64,000 nucleotides of DNA from Lachnospiraceae bacterium (GTDB lineage Bacteria > Bacillota_A > Clostridia > Lachnospirales > Lachnospiraceae): positions 1-64,000 of the forward strand of contig JAFXDD010000041.1 of assembly GCA_017516285.1 (NCBI GenBank). Direction: 5' to 3'. Below the pieces are notes generated by a model. The model had not been told where the DNA came from. It did not search any database and worked only from the letters and a program-made list of their open reading frames with translations. Below, in pieces: positions 50,947 through 60,085 of this stretch (position 1 is the stretch's first letter; each line of letters starts with the position of its first letter). Made by a program: the position numbers and the translations under genes.

Positions 50947-53079
50947 ATGATTTATTTTGAAGAAAGACTTATACCTCGTCCAAAACATATGAAAAATTAT
51001 GGACAGGAGGTTAAAATTGCCGGTATAGGAAATGCTTTATTCTGGATAAATGTGCAAGAGGATGATGCCAGAATGGCAGAGGGTGCAAAAATAATTTGTG
51101 ATAAAGTTAATGATTTTGTGGCAGTGAATGACCAGATGAATTCTGATAAAGCATATGAAATTATTATCAAGGTAGATAGAGAAGATACAAAATTCTTAGA
51201 AATAGGTAAAGAAGATGCTTATTATATAGAAGCAGGCGAAAGGCAGGCCGTATTATGTGGCTATGATGCTGGGGGCGCATTTTATGCAGCTGTGACCTTT
51301 GCAGATATGCTTGAAAAAAGGGGAAGCGACGTTTTTGCTCCTGTTGCGCAGATTATAGATTATCCTGATTTTAAATGTAGAGGACATTTCTTTGAGTGCA
51401 GATACGGCAGTGAATTTATGACAAAAAAGGAATGGTTTGAAGTTATCGACTATATGTCCGGAATGAAGTTAAATCAAATGGGTATTGGAATTTATGGCTG
51501 CTGGTCTTTGCAGTATGACGGAAGAAGAGCGGAGTACTTGTATATTCCTTTAAAAAAGTATCCTCAACTCAAAACTCCAAAGAATATCAAGTATTATTCC
51601 GTGAAGGAAAGAAAATGGATTCATAAGGACAATTTGCTGCCTGCCATGTTTGAAGAGGATTTTCTTGGCGAGCTTATTGCTTATGGTAAAAAGAGGAACA
51701 TAAGGATAAGCCCACGTTTCAACAGCCTTGGTCATAATACTTTGATACCAACTAACTTTCCGGAAATTTCTGCTAAGAAGGAAAATGGGGAACCAAGCGG
51801 TTTTGGCTTTTGTACAGAAAATGAAAAAACCTATGAGATATTATTTGATATTTACGATGAAATTATTACAAGATATTTAGAGCCAAACGGTATTACAAGT
51901 ATTTTCATAGGTCTTGATGAGGTCTCAGGTAATTATCGTTGCCAGTGTGAGAAATGTAAGAAAAAAGAGTTTCAGGAGCGAATGATAGAACATGCAATAA
52001 AGCTTTGTAAATATCTGAAGGCAAAAGGCATGAAACGTATTCATTTGTGTTATGATATGTTTTGCAGTGACTTTAATATCTTAAATGAAGAATTAAAGGT
52101 ACGTTTTGTGGAAGAGGGGATTTATGATGAAGTGCTATTTGAATGGTGGACCTACGAAGATCCTAACAATCTGTTTTGGGGCAAGGAAGAGAGGGTAAAT
52201 AATCTCTTCCATAGTATTATCAAACCATTCACAGGTTATTTTAATTGGTCTGTACCTACGGAGCACAATGAAAATATAAGAGCATGTGCTAAGGTGGCAG
52301 CAAGGCATGATTTTGAAGGCATGGAGGCTTATGGTTCCTATGATTTATGCTATGACAAAAATTATCTGACTCTTGCAGATGTATCATGGAATTATAGTGA
52401 GGTGGATAAGGTACAAGAGTTTGAAGAGAGATATGCGTACCGCAATTATCCGGATAATGCGGCAAATGCAGAAAATGCTTTTAAGGCACTAAGTGACATT
52501 ATGATGGACGATGCACGCATTGAATATATGAATAGGGCTTGTCACTATCTGGATTATTATTACTACAGTTATGAAAGACCTGGGCTAACGTATCCACAGA
52601 ATTTTCCGACTACTGCTTTTGAAAGAATCAGGGATAGTGAGGGAGCATATCCTGCATACTTAGAGTTTTTGAAAGAAAAATCAGGTATTGCTATCCGCTT
52701 TTTTGAAAATAGTGGAAATGCTACCGGTATGAATAATGTATGGCTCCTAACCGCAAAGCACTATTTTACTTTGGCAGATGAGTATCAGACCTTATATCAA
52801 TTACATCAGACCTATAACAAGGGTGTAGCAGATGAGTTTGAGGTTATGAGAGAACTGGATAGATTGCTTATGCAGAGAGAATCACTTATGTGCTTTGCCG
52901 AAATAGTAAAATTCCGGGCCAACTCATATATTTATCTCAGAAATATGTCCGTATTCAGACAGCTATTGTGTGATTTGAGAGAATATTTTAAGAAGGAAAC
53001 TTCTGCTGGACGCAAGGCGAAATTTGACTTGTATGATTGGAGTGCAGTCCTCGGCGCAGAATTTGATTTCTTGAGATAA
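50947..53079 (+). CDS. GH20-like beta-N-acetylhexosaminidase
   Basis: 710 residues, no signal peptide, so cytoplasmic. The N-terminal part (about 1-145) resembles the GH20b domain. A TIM-barrel follows, with the Asp-Glu pair D324-E325 in GLDEV, at the position where GH20 enzymes have the substrate-assisting Asp and acid/base Glu. It diverges from typical GH20 elsewhere, and CQCEKCKKK after the motif is unusual. Next to nagA, consistent with releasing GlcNAc or GalNAc. Ribosome site AAAGGAG. Confidence 0.78.
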   Translation: MIYFEERLIPRPKHMKNYGQEVKIAGIGNALFWINVQEDDARMAEGAKIICDKVNDFVAVNDQMNSDKAYEIIIKVDREDTKFLEIGKEDAYYIEAGERQAVLCGYDAGGAFYAAVTFADMLEKRGSDVFAPVAQIIDYPDFKCRGHFFECRYGSEFMTKKEWFEVIDYMSGMKLNQMGIGIYGCWSLQYDGRRAEYLYIPLKKYPQLKTPKNIKYYSVKERKWIHKDNLLPAMFEEDFLGELIAYGKKRNIRISPRFNSLGHNTLIPTNFPEISAKKENGEPSGFGFCTENEKTYEILFDIYDEIITRYLEPNGITSIFIGLDEVSGNYRCQCEKCKKKEFQERMIEHAIKLCKYLKAKGMKRIHLCYDMFCSDFNILNEELKVRFVEEGIYDEVLFEWWTYEDPNNLFWGKEERVNNLFHSIIKPFTGYFNWSVPTEHNENIRACAKVAARHDFEGMEAYGSYDLCYDKNYLTLADVSWNYSEVDKVQEFEERYAYRNYPDNAANAENAFKALSDIMMDDARIEYMNRACHYLDYYYYSYERPGLTYPQNFPTTAFERIRDSEGAYPAYLEFLKEKSGIAIRFFENSGNATGMNNVWLLTAKHYFTLADEYQTLYQLHQTYNKGVADEFEVMRELDRLLMQRESLMCFAEIVKFRANSYIYLRNMSVFRQLLCDLREYFKKETSAGRKAKFDLYDWSAVLGAEFDFLR

Positions 53080-53098
53080 TATTAAAGGAGAGACAATT

Positions 53099-54250
53099 AT
53101 GTTAGCGATTATACATGCAGATTTAATTATGCCGGATCATATCATACCGGATGGTTTTGTGCTTATTGAAAACGGAGTAATTAAAGATTTTGGAGATATG
53201 GAGAAGATAGGCAAAGTGGATGGGTATGAAATTTTGGACGCAAAGGGTGCTTTTGTAGGTCCTGGGTTTATTGATATACATACCCATGCAGGTGGTGCAC
53301 ATTCCTTTTATGGCACACCGGAAGATGCTTCTGAAGCTGTAAAACATTTACTCAGGCATGGCATTACTACCGTTCTGCCTACGATGGCATATTCCTTGGA
53401 CAAGGAAACTTTGCTTGATAAAATTCGTATTGTTCAGGCACTTATGAAGAAACCGGAAGGCGCTAATATTGGAGGTTTGTATTTGGAAGGACCGTATCTG
53501 AATCCAAAGTTTGGAGCCTGTAAAGATGATATTGTATGGCATAGCGGTGCCAAAAGAGAGGATTATGAAGAGGTTATTGAACAGGCGGGTAATGATGTAC
53601 GTGTATGGGCAGTGGCACCAGAAAGAGAAGGCATTGAGCAATTTATAAAGGATGCAAAGGCTGCCAATTCAAACCTAAGATTTGCAGTTGCACACAGTGA
53701 AGCGACACCACAGCAAATTGAAGCATTGATGCCATATGGTCTGTGTATTGGTACTCACCATACCAATGCTACCGGGACTATTGTCAAATATTCAGAATGT
53801 CGCGGTGTATGTGTGGACGAGGCAGTAAACTATAATCACGATATTTATGCAGAGTTAATTTGCGATAAAAAAGGAATTCATGTTGACCCATATATGTTAC
53901 GTTTGATAAGACGTATTAAGGGTGACGACAGGATTATTTTAATTTCTGATTCTACTGTAAGGAATGGGCCTGTTCCCGGACCGGAATATAAAGGGGCAGA
54001 TGATATTAACTTTGATTTTGCAGGTGAAATATCCGGCACCAAACTCACATTAAATGCCGCATGCTATAATATGATGAAGCACACCGGCGCCTCCATTGTG
54101 GATGTATTTAACTATGCATCACGCAATCCTGCAAGAGCTGTAGGTTTTTTAGATCGTGGTGAGATACGGAAGGGACTTCGTGCAGATCTGGTATTGATTG
54201 ATTACAAGATTAATGTACAGAAAGTTATTCTGAAGGGAGTTGTACAATGA
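53099..54250 (+). CDS. nagA: N-acetylglucosamine-6-phosphate deacetylase
   Basis: 383 residues of the amidohydrolase family: HTHAGG metal site (about residue 62), LEGPY with the metal-binding Glu (about 128), AHSEA and THHTNA His ligands, and the catalytic Asp in ISDST. Converts GlcNAc-6-P to glucosamine-6-P. nagB is not in the window. The preceding hexosaminidase and following oxidoreductases point to amino-sugar use. Confidence 0.92.
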   Translation: MLAIIHADLIMPDHIIPDGFVLIENGVIKDFGDMEKIGKVDGYEILDAKGAFVGPGFIDIHTHAGGAHSFYGTPEDASEAVKHLLRHGITTVLPTMAYSLDKETLLDKIRIVQALMKKPEGANIGGLYLEGPYLNPKFGACKDDIVWHSGAKREDYEEVIEQAGNDVRVWAVAPEREGIEQFIKDAKAANSNLRFAVAHSEATPQQIEALMPYGLCIGTHHTNATGTIVKYSECRGVCVDEAVNYNHDIYAELICDKKGIHVDPYMLRLIRRIKGDDRIILISDSTVRNGPVPGPEYKGADDINFDFAGEISGTKLTLNAACYNMMKHTGASIVDVFNYASRNPARAVGFLDRGEIRKGLRADLVLIDYKINVQKVILKGVVQ

Positions 54251-54287
54251 ACTACAGACAATACTTGAATTTGGTGGAGGAAACACT

Positions 54288-55232
54288 ATGTTAAAAGTAG
54301 CAATTATCGGTACCGGTATTATTGCCGGTTCCCACTTAAGTGCAATAAAAAAGACCGGTGCATGTGAGCTGTGTGCGGTATGTGACATTAACGAAGAGAA
54401 GGCAAAGGCACTGGCTTTAGAGTATCAGGTACCATATTTTCTGGATTATCATGAAATTCCGGGCAAGATCAAGGTAGATGCGGTTATTTTAAATCTGCCT
54501 CACTATCTGCACTGTGAGAGTACGATTTTCTTTTTAAATCATGGCATTCACGTATTGGTGGAAAAGCCTATGGCCAACACCGTAGAGGAGTGCGAACAAA
54601 TGATTGCTGCAGCAGAAAAAAATAACTGCAAACTTGCAGTAGGACATGTACAGCGCTACTATAAGGCCAATGACTACGTGAAAGAGACCATGCAAAGCGG
54701 CAGACTGGGTAAATTATGCATGATTACCGGGCTCAGAAGCATTCATTACTTCCCGGAAACCAGACCACGTTGGTTTTTAACCAAAAAACTTTCTGGCGGC
54801 GGCATCGGTATGAATTACGGTGCCCACGCAATGGACACCCTCTTTTACATCACGGAGGAAAGAGAAGCCGAGATTCTGTCAAGCTACGATAACCTCGTAA
54901 ATGACTTCGATGTCGAAGGTCATTTGCAGTTTATGGTGAAATTCCCAAGCGGACTCAGTATGTGTGAAACACTCTCCGGATACTTAAACTGCGGACACGA
55001 GCTAGTGTATTATTTTACCGGCGGCGTTATCAAAGTTAGTGATGCCAGACAGGTTTTCGAGCTTGTGGAAGGCAACTGGCAGCAGATGGATCTTGGCGAG
55101 GAAACTCCGGCTATGGAACGCCAACTTGTGGATTTCTGTAATTACCTCGAAAAGGACGAACCGGGCATGATCTGCATGCCGGAATGCGGCAAGGCAGTGA
55201 TTAAGGTACTGGAAAAGGTGTATAGAAAATAG
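54288..55232 (+). CDS. Gfo/Idh/MocA-family oxidoreductase, copy 1
   Basis: 314 residues from ATG 54288 (GGAGG 7 bases before). NAD(P)-binding motif GTGIIAGSH near residue 8 and the signature EKPMANT (Lys of EKP near residue 91) are visible; a C-terminal alpha/beta domain follows. Acts on a sugar or sugar acid; substrate unknown. Followed 34 bp later by a second family member. Confidence 0.88.
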   Translation: MLKVAIIGTGIIAGSHLSAIKKTGACELCAVCDINEEKAKALALEYQVPYFLDYHEIPGKIKVDAVILNLPHYLHCESTIFFLNHGIHVLVEKPMANTVEECEQMIAAAEKNNCKLAVGHVQRYYKANDYVKETMQSGRLGKLCMITGLRSIHYFPETRPRWFLTKKLSGGGIGMNYGAHAMDTLFYITEEREAEILSSYDNLVNDFDVEGHLQFMVKFPSGLSMCETLSGYLNCGHELVYYFTGGVIKVSDARQVFELVEGNWQQMDLGEETPAMERQLVDFCNYLEKDEPGMICMPECGKAVIKVLEKVYRK

Positions 55233-55266
55233 ATTATTTTAAGTTATAGGAGCAGGAGGAAAAGTC

Positions 55267-56124
55267 ATGTATAAGATAGCCATACTGGGATGTGAAAGCT
55301 CCCATGCAAAAAGTTCTTTGGATGCGGTTATCAATGAGAAAATCGTAGAGGACATAGAGTTTATCGGAGTTTATAGTGATGACAGGGAGGCGGCAGAGAA
55401 GCTGCACGAGAAATTTGGCGTGGCAGTGGCGGAGCGCTATGATGCATTCGTGGGTAAAGCAGACGGAATCATAATTACTGCACGCCATGGAGATAACCAC
55501 TATAAATATGCCAAACCATACATAGAAAGCGGCATACCGATGTTTATCGACAAGCCGATTACCTGTACGGAAGAGGATGCCAAGGCCTTTATGGAGGACT
55601 TAAAAGCACATAACGTGCCGGTATGCGGCGGCAGTGTCTGTGTATTTTCAGACTGGGTACGGAAGCTGAAAAAGGACGTAAAGGAACAGTCTTACGGAAA
55701 GGTATTGGGCGGTTATTTAAGAGGACCGTTACTCACCTTAAATCCTTATGGTGGTTTCTTCTTTTATGCGCAGCATCTGGTACAGGTGATGACGGAGATA
55801 TTTGGATGCAACCCAAAGAGTGTGCGTGCATGTGAAAAGGGTGATACCTATAACTGCCTGGTGCGTTATCCGGATTATGATGTGAACCTTACATATGTAG
55901 AGGACAATTATCTTTATTATGCAGGTATCAGCTGTGAAAAGGCATATGTGGGAGATACCTATATTCTTGATGATTGCTTTAAGCGAGAGTTTATGGACTT
56001 CTATGATCTTTTATGCGGTAAAGAGCAGAGACAGAGCTATGAGGAATTTTTTGTACCTGTGTATATCATGAATGCCATTGATAGAGCCATTAAGAGCGGA
56101 AAGGAAGAAGTGATCCGCTTATGA
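55267..56124 (+). CDS. Gfo/Idh/MocA-family oxidoreductase, copy 2
   Basis: 285 residues. The NAD-binding region near residue 7 reads LGCESSHAKS, lacking the usual GxGxxG, while DKPIT (Lys in the expected place near residue 100) is kept. Ribosome site AGGAGGAAAAGTC. Probably works with copy 1, but could be a divergent or non-catalytic partner. Ends the glycan locus. Confidence 0.83.
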   Translation: MYKIAILGCESSHAKSSLDAVINEKIVEDIEFIGVYSDDREAAEKLHEKFGVAVAERYDAFVGKADGIIITARHGDNHYKYAKPYIESGIPMFIDKPITCTEEDAKAFMEDLKAHNVPVCGGSVCVFSDWVRKLKKDVKEQSYGKVLGGYLRGPLLTLNPYGGFFFYAQHLVQVMTEIFGCNPKSVRACEKGDTYNCLVRYPDYDVNLTYVEDNYLYYAGISCEKAYVGDTYILDDCFKREFMDFYDLLCGKEQRQSYEEFFVPVYIMNAIDRAIKSGKEEVIRL

Positions 56125-56202
56125 AGAAGTTAAAAGTGGCAGTCTGGGGGAGGGTGTATACTGATTATAATGAAATTAAAAACTAGAACAGGGAGGAAAG
56201 CT

Positions 56203-57465
56203 GTGAATAAAAGAAAATTTTATAAAGGCATATCAGTTTTGGCAGCTCTGTTGATGTTGTTTTTGGTAAGTGACCGGATTCTGATACATGGATATGCTGT
56301 TGACAGTCATGGTCAACAGGCAGTGGAATTAACCCTGCATACTAAGAATGCAGAGGAAAATGTCCCGTTTCAGATGAATAATCTTTTTCCCGGTGATTCC
56401 ATGGAGCAGTCATACCGGGTAAAGGTGACTTGCCAAAATACAGTAAATGTAGGTTTCCGAATAGAAGGAACTACTGGCAGCGAAAAGCTTGCAGAAGTAC
56501 TTAAGGTAAGGGTCAGCATGGCAGATTCTAAGGAGCCTTTGTATGAAGGTACGCTGGCTGACATGGAGGAGCTTACATATCAGCTGGCAGCAGGAGATGA
56601 AGAACAGACAAAGGAATTATGTTATGATATTAAGGTTTCTCTCAGTACAGATGTAGGAAATGAGTATCAAAATCAAGTCCTAAAAGCTGACTTCATTTGG
56701 AGCATGGAGTATGACGATACTGCAGATGAGACGGAGGAAGAGCCAGGCACGGATGAGCCGGGGGCTTCGAACGAGCAGGAGTCCGGAATGGCTACGGAGG
56801 ATGAAAGCACTGCTCCGTTACAGGTAAGTCAGACAGATGCAGGAGACAGCAGTCATCTGCTGCTGTATGTATGTCTGGCAGGTATAGCACTGGCAGTTCT
56901 TTTGGTGCTGCTATTGTATAAGCGCGAGAAGAAAGCCACAGGCAGGTTGATTAGAGGAAGCCTTTTCGTGGTATTTCTGATTGTGGGCTTTACCATTACA
57001 ACATATGCGCTGGTACATTATCAGATCATGATAGAGGAAAACCAATTCCAGACCGGTGTTGTCAGTATTGATATGAATGATGGAGCACCATTAATTACCA
57101 AGGGGGAGTTCTTGTTCAGGCCGGGTATGACCGTAGAGAAGGAAGTACGTCTGGAGAATAATAGCACCTGCGATGTGTATTATAAGCTTTACTTTTCTGA
57201 TATTGTCGGTGAGCTTGCGGATATCGTTATGGTCACCATTAAAAATGGAGAAGAAGTCATTTACAACGGACTGTTGACAGAAATGACCAGGGATAAGGTA
57301 AAGGCTGCCGATGATGTAATGAAAATGGGTGACGTAAGGCAGTTTACAGTTTTCTTGTATTTTTCCAGTGAGGCTGACAATAGTATGCAGGCGGGCACTC
57401 TTTCTTTTACTATGAATGCAGATGCAGTCCAGACCAGAAATAACCTGGATAAACAATTTGATTAA
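56203..57465 (+). CDS. Two-domain TasA/camelysin-like membrane protein
   Basis: 420 residues if started at GTG 56203, which has GGGAGG 6 bases before; the in-frame ATG at 56170 has no ribosome site. N-terminal signal or anchor (about 5-27), then a TasA-like beta domain (about 40-180), an acidic Glu/Asp-rich linker, a membrane span (about 225-245), a second hydrophobic segment (about 258-280) with TTYALVHYQ in the SipW-type position, then a second TasA-like domain (about 285-415). May anchor or nucleate TasA-type fibres. First gene of a SipW-type cluster. Confidence 0.65.
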   Translation: MNKRKFYKGISVLAALLMLFLVSDRILIHGYAVDSHGQQAVELTLHTKNAEENVPFQMNNLFPGDSMEQSYRVKVTCQNTVNVGFRIEGTTGSEKLAEVLKVRVSMADSKEPLYEGTLADMEELTYQLAAGDEEQTKELCYDIKVSLSTDVGNEYQNQVLKADFIWSMEYDDTADETEEEPGTDEPGASNEQESGMATEDESTAPLQVSQTDAGDSSHLLLYVCLAGIALAVLLVLLLYKREKKATGRLIRGSLFVVFLIVGFTITTYALVHYQIMIEENQFQTGVVSIDMNDGAPLITKGEFLFRPGMTVEKEVRLENNSTCDVYYKLYFSDIVGELADIVMVTIKNGEEVIYNGLLTEMTRDKVKAADDVMKMGDVRQFTVFLYFSSEADNSMQAGTLSFTMNADAVQTRNNLDKQFD

Positions 57466-57479
57466 AGGAGGCCCAAGGG

Positions 57480-58178
57480 ATGAAAAAGGCATGTAATATA
57501 ATCAAAAATGTTATTGTCTGTATGGTAACTATTCTGGCAATATGCATGATGATATTTACCGTGATATCCGTGTGCACCTTTGATCGAAATGACCGCAGTT
57601 TATTTGGATATAAAGCTTTCATAGTATTATCTGATTCCATGAGTGCTACCGATTTTGGAGCCGGAGATTTAATTCTGGTAAAGGAAATAGAGCCGGAAAA
57701 ATTAAAGGCCGGAGATATTATAGCGTATATCTCACAAAATTCGGATAATTATGGTGAGACCATAACTCATAAGATACGTAGTTTGACTACAGACACAGAA
57801 GGGAATCCGGGTTTTATTACTTACGGAACTACCACCGGAGTAGATGATGAAAAAATAGTAACATATCCTTACATTTTAGGCCTTTATCAATTTAGGCTGC
57901 CTAAGGTTGGAACATTTTTTCATTTTTTAAAAACTGTACCAGGATATATTTTGTTGATTCTGATTCCTTTTTTGATATTAATTCTGTTTCAGGGAATGAA
58001 CCTCTTTAGAGTATTCCGACAGTATCGGGCAGAGCAGAAGGCGGAGCTTGAGGCTGAATGGAAAAAGCTTGAGGAAGAAAAGCTTGAATCGCAAAGAATG
58101 AAGCAAGAACTGGAAGAATTAAGAGCACAGCTTGCAATGCGAGAAAAGGAGGGGCAAATTGAAGAAGGACAATCATAA
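57480..58178 (+). CDS. sipW: SipW-type signal peptidase I
   Basis: 232 residues with Ser-His chemistry: Ser53 in SDSM and His97 in THKI (the lysine of ordinary bacterial SPase I is replaced by His, as in Bacillus SipW and ER signal peptidases). Membrane segments at about 10-32 and 148-172. The C-terminal coiled coil (about 180-230) is charged. SipW removes signal peptides from TasA-type proteins; three following genes carry such signals. Ribosome site AGGAGG. Confidence 0.92.
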   Translation: MKKACNIIKNVIVCMVTILAICMMIFTVISVCTFDRNDRSLFGYKAFIVLSDSMSATDFGAGDLILVKEIEPEKLKAGDIIAYISQNSDNYGETITHKIRSLTTDTEGNPGFITYGTTTGVDDEKIVTYPYILGLYQFRLPKVGTFFHFLKTVPGYILLILIPFLILILFQGMNLFRVFRQYRAEQKAELEAEWKKLEEEKLESQRMKQELEELRAQLAMREKEGQIEEGQS

Positions 58179-58620
58179 AGAAGAAAAAAAGATTATAAAG
58201 AGCATATGCCTATCCGTATTCAGTATAGTGATATGCACAGCGATTATGTCTACGGCTACATGGGCATGGTTTAGACCTACTGTAACTGTTACTGGCAGTA
58301 TTGTAGCAGCAGAAAGCTTTCCAGGAGCAGCTAATACTGTCTTAGCTGTGGACCTTGAAGCGACACCGACGCCGAGCCCGGCAGCAACAAAGGAGCCGGA
58401 GGAAGCGACACCGAGCCCGGAAGTGACAAAGGAGCCGGAGGAAGCGACGCCGAGCCCGGAAGTGACAAAGGAGCCGGAGGAAGCGACGCCGAGCCCGGAA
58501 GTGACAAAGGAGCCGGAGGAAGCGACACCGAGCCCGGCAGCAACAGAGGAACCGGATACACCGACACCGACCCCGGTTCCGGAAACAGGTGAGACTCAGA
58601 CAGAAGAGATTATGAATTAG
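58159..58620 (+). CDS. SipW-exported Pro/Thr/Glu-repeat protein
   Basis: 153 residues from TTG 58159 (AAGGAGGGG 4-5 bases before), overlapping sipW by 20 bases. TasA-type signal (hydrophobic core, then STATWAWF near residue 33-40), a short TasA-like stub, and repeats of a 13-residue ATPSPEVTKEPEE unit (about residues 65-130). No enzyme domain; it is a spacer-like, wall-crossing or minor fibre protein. A partial TasA domain only. Confidence 0.7.
   Translation: MKKDNHKEEKKIIKSICLSVFSIVICTAIMSTATWAWFRPTVTVTGSIVAAESFPGAANTVLAVDLEATPTPSPAATKEPEEATPSPEVTKEPEEATPSPEVTKEPEEATPSPEVTKEPEEATPSPAATEEPDTPTPTPVPETGETQTEEIMN
58350..58560 (+). repeat. 39-bp tandem repeats encoding Pro/Thr/Glu units
   Basis: About five copies of a 39-base unit (GAAGCGACACCGAGCCCGGA start), some identical, encoding 13 residues each. 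Copy number is likely to vary. Confidence 0.85.
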
Positions 58621-58633
58621 GAGGTTCTTAAAA

Positions 58634-60040
58634 ATGCAAAAACGTAAAGGAACAAAAAGATTACTGTTATCAAGCTTGATGTCATTCATATTGTGTATGA
58701 CTATGTTTCTTGGTACTACACTGGCATGGTTTACAGATACCATCAGTGTTTCTGCAGACATTGAGGCAGGTACACTTATCGTTGATTTAGAGAAAAATAC
58801 CGGCAGCGGATATGCCAGTGTTTTAAATGACGCAGGTGTAGGCGTTGTTTTCGATGAAGAAAACTGGCAGCCAAATAAAATGGCAGTTTATTATCTTGCA
58901 GTTGCAAATAAAGGTAAGCTGGAATTCAACTACAACATGGAAATTGTAATAACCGGTGAACTTGCACCTGCCTTAGAGTATGCAATTATAGATAAAGCAG
59001 AGTATGGTACTGTGACTGCTACTGACTGGAATGGTGTGAAGGCTTTGGATGGCGTACAGACAGGTCTGGTTACAGCAGGCACTCAAGCAGCAGCTCCTAA
59101 TGGTCATTTGGATGTAGACGAGAAGGATTACTTTGCTTTGGCTATCTGGATGAAGTCAGAGGCTGGTGATGAGTATCAGGGCAAAGACATTGATGTGACC
59201 ATTAATGTAAATGCGCGCCAGGTTGAGGATGCCGGCAATGGTGATTCAGGTAATACAGGTAGTGGAGACAATACAGGTAGCGGAGACAATACAGGCAGCG
59301 GAGACAATACAGGCAGCGGAGACAATACAGGCAGTGGAGATAACACAGGCAGCGGCACCGAACAAACAAATCCATGGTCTGGTTGGACGGTAGCAGCAGG
59401 AGCTGATTTTACCAATGGTATTGTTGGAACGTGGAATAAAACAGGGGTAGGTGCGTCAGATACAAAGTTAGCGACAGTTCAAACGGAGAGTAATGGTAAT
59501 GCTTATTTGCATTGTAAGAAAGCATCAAGTGATAATATACATCATGTCAATCTTTTTGGCTTGATGGCTTATGATGCAACCAGTGCTACGGGTGTTAATT
59601 ATACAGAGTTAGGTTTATCTACCGATGTTCTTGTATATAAGTTTGATTTGATGGTACTGGATGAAGAATCTACTTTCTGGGCTTATTTAAATCCAACGCT
59701 TGTACTCGGGCAGTTAACCGATGGAAAATGGTATTGCGGTAGCACCAAGGCTAACAACACTACGGGTGTAAATGATGTAGAACTGGAAGTTGGTAAGTGG
59801 TATACTATGGCGGCGGAAATAAACTACACTGCAAAGACTGTAAGTTATTATGTAGACGGTGTGGCAATAGTAAAGGACGTGGCTTTGCCAGATTCCTATA
59901 ATGGTGGAGCGCTTGCTAACTATATGCGTATTCATTACACGACAAAGGGTCTTTGGTATCAAACTGAAGATGCAGGAAATAAGATCGAAGTAGGTATCGA
60001 TAATATGCAGGTATTAGCAAAGCCTGTAGCAACAGAATAA
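58634..60040 (+). CDS. TasA-like surface protein with LamG-like domain
   Basis: 468 residues, ribosome site TTAGGAGG. SipW-type signal ends in GTTLAWFTDT (about residue 27-36); TasA/camelysin domain about 40-200 (AIWMKSEAGDEYQGK near its end); a low-complexity linker of about six GSGDNT repeats (about 207-245); and a C-terminal LamG/concanavalin-like domain (about 250-465; LEVGKWYTMAAEI, YYVDGVA). The LamG part is homologous to that of the next gene. It probably binds a glycan at the cell surface or in a fibre. Confidence 0.8.
   Translation: MQKRKGTKRLLLSSLMSFILCMTMFLGTTLAWFTDTISVSADIEAGTLIVDLEKNTGSGYASVLNDAGVGVVFDEENWQPNKMAVYYLAVANKGKLEFNYNMEIVITGELAPALEYAIIDKAEYGTVTATDWNGVKALDGVQTGLVTAGTQAAAPNGHLDVDEKDYFALAIWMKSEAGDEYQGKDIDVTINVNARQVEDAGNGDSGNTGSGDNTGSGDNTGSGDNTGSGDNTGSGDNTGSGTEQTNPWSGWTVAAGADFTNGIVGTWNKTGVGASDTKLATVQTESNGNAYLHCKKASSDNIHHVNLFGLMAYDATSATGVNYTELGLSTDVLVYKFDLMVLDEESTFWAYLNPTLVLGQLTDGKWYCGSTKANNTTGVNDVELEVGKWYTMAAEINYTAKTVSYYVDGVAIVKDVALPDSYNGGALANYMRIHYTTKGLWYQTEDAGNKIEVGIDNMQVLAKPVATE
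59248..59360 (+). repeat. 18-bp repeats encoding GSGDNT linker
   Basis: Six copies of AATACAGG(T/C)AG(T/C)GGAGA(T/C) encode a flexible Gly/Ser/Asp/Asn/Thr linker. Confidence 0.85.
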
Positions 60041-60085
60041 TGTTACCATTTAACATATTTCAATTCCTACGAGGAGGATGCAGTA

